DNA of 42,861 nucleotides from Bacteroidales bacterium (GTDB taxonomy: Bacteria > Bacteroidota > Bacteroidia > Bacteroidales > UBA932), in NCBI GenBank assembly GCA_017473705.1, contig JAFUJQ010000002.1:1-42861 (forward strand), given 5' to 3'. The notes under the pieces were generated by a model. It was not told the DNA's origin. It saw only the letters and a list, made by a program, of their open reading frames with translations, and searched no databases. Each line of letters starts with the position of its first letter. The stretch's first letter is position 1. Position numbers and translations under genes: made by a program. This document shows positions 42,587 to 42,861 of this stretch, piece after piece.

Positions 42587-42617
42587 TTTGCATTTTAACA
42601 AAACATTCATACCTTTG
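42587..42617 (+). promoter_or_regulatory. Textbook Bacteroidetes promoter for the tRNA pair
   Basis: A -33 TTTG (42587-42590) and -7 TACCTTTG (42610-42617) are separated by 19 bp, the consensus spacing. Transcription would begin about 25 nt before tRNA-Gln. Confidence 0.85.
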
Positions 42618-42648
42618 CAGTCCCAATTCAAAAAACGGGAAGCCAAAT

Positions 42649-42719
42649 TGAGATATGGTGTAATGGTAGCACTACAGATTCTGGCTCTGTCAGTGAGGGT
42701 TCGAGTCCTTCTATCTCAA
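42649..42719 (+). tRNA. tRNA-Gln (anticodon CTG)
   Basis: Acceptor arms TGAGATA/TATCTCA, the anticodon stem ACAGA/TCTGT with loop TTCTGGC, and the T-arm GGTTCGAGTCC are all present. The anticodon CTG reads codon CAG. CCA is not encoded. Confidence 0.93.
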
Positions 42720-42740
42720 CAACATTTTGACATAAGTCAT

Positions 42741-42814
42741 GGCGGGATAGCTCAGCTGGTTAGAGCGCATGATTCATAATCATGAGGTCCGCAGTTCAAT
42801 CCTGCGTCCCGCTA
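42741..42814 (+). tRNA. tRNA-Met-type (anticodon CAT)
   Basis: Acceptor GGCGGGA pairs with TCCCGCT (with a G-U at the end). D-arm GCTC/GAGC, anticodon stem CATGA/TCATG with loop TTCATAA, and T-arm CGCAG/CTGCG. The GG first bases and G-U closing pair suit the elongator; a lysidine-modified tRNA-Ile cannot be excluded. CCA is not encoded. Confidence 0.92.
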
Positions 42815-42824
42815 CTTGAAAATC

Positions 42825-42857
42825 AAGCACTTACGAAAATTTCGTGAGTGCTTTTTT
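42825..42857 (+). terminator. Rho-independent terminator after the tRNA genes
   Basis: The stem AAGCACT...ACGAA with TTCGT...AGTGCTT (a T-G pair inside) is followed by six T. It ends the two-tRNA transcript at the right edge of the window. Confidence 0.85.
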
Positions 42858-42861
42858 CTTG

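Overview
The window is a chromosomal segment of a Bacteroidetes bacterium, most likely a member of Bacteroidales. The evidence is a SusC/SusD pair, many short lipoproteins, a DUF6377-type regulator, a DUF5723 outer-membrane protein, and promoters that almost all carry the Bacteroidetes sigma-70 -7 box TAnnTTTG with short leaders. GC looks close to half. I cannot name the genus.

Bases 1-17424 form a glycan-utilisation region. On the minus strand are susC, susD and a SusE/F-like surface lipoprotein with tandem repeated modules, which runs off the left edge. A membrane-tethered DUF6377 regulator follows, also on the minus strand. Diverging from it, a tight plus-strand operon encodes a GH53 endo-beta-1,4-galactanase lipoprotein, a GH2 beta-galactosidase and then two copies of a subtilase-lipoprotein plus lipocalin-like-lipoprotein pair. 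The glycosidases point to beta-1,4-galactan (pectic galactan or the type I arabinogalactan backbone). The co-transcribed proteases are unusual and suggest that a glycoprotein substrate may be the target.

Bases 17421-24239 hold housekeeping and stress genes: queH (carrying what looks like an in-frame insertion of a mobile palindromic element), an NhaC antiporter, a redox operon (hemerythrin, LuxR-type regulator, flavodoxin-fold oxidoreductase), a YhcC-type radical SAM protein, an NlpC/P60 endopeptidase, a strong bidirectional terminator and a small hypothetical gene.

Bases 24240-25998 are a REP/RAYT island: a Y1 HUH transposase-like gene flanked on both sides by alternating copies of a CGCTCAACGGG repeat. 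Bases 25999-34211 carry dacB, a DUF5723 outer-membrane protein with an 1166-residue acidic lipoprotein, radA behind a perfect 38-bp palindrome, and a tiny cysteine-rich lipoprotein.

Bases 34256-42861 are mostly core genes: a YfcE-like phosphoesterase, a NagX-like membrane acyltransferase, rsmE, a Sua5/TsaC protein, an EEP-family enzyme, a rhomboid protease, mutL, a small membrane protein, ispF, a lipoprotein-type peptide deformylase, and tRNA-Gln and tRNA-Met under a textbook promoter and closed by a terminator.

The strongest candidates for something undescribed are the hairpin-array element inside queH, the duplicated subtilase/lipocalin cassette in the galactan locus, the REP/RAYT island and the exported deformylase.
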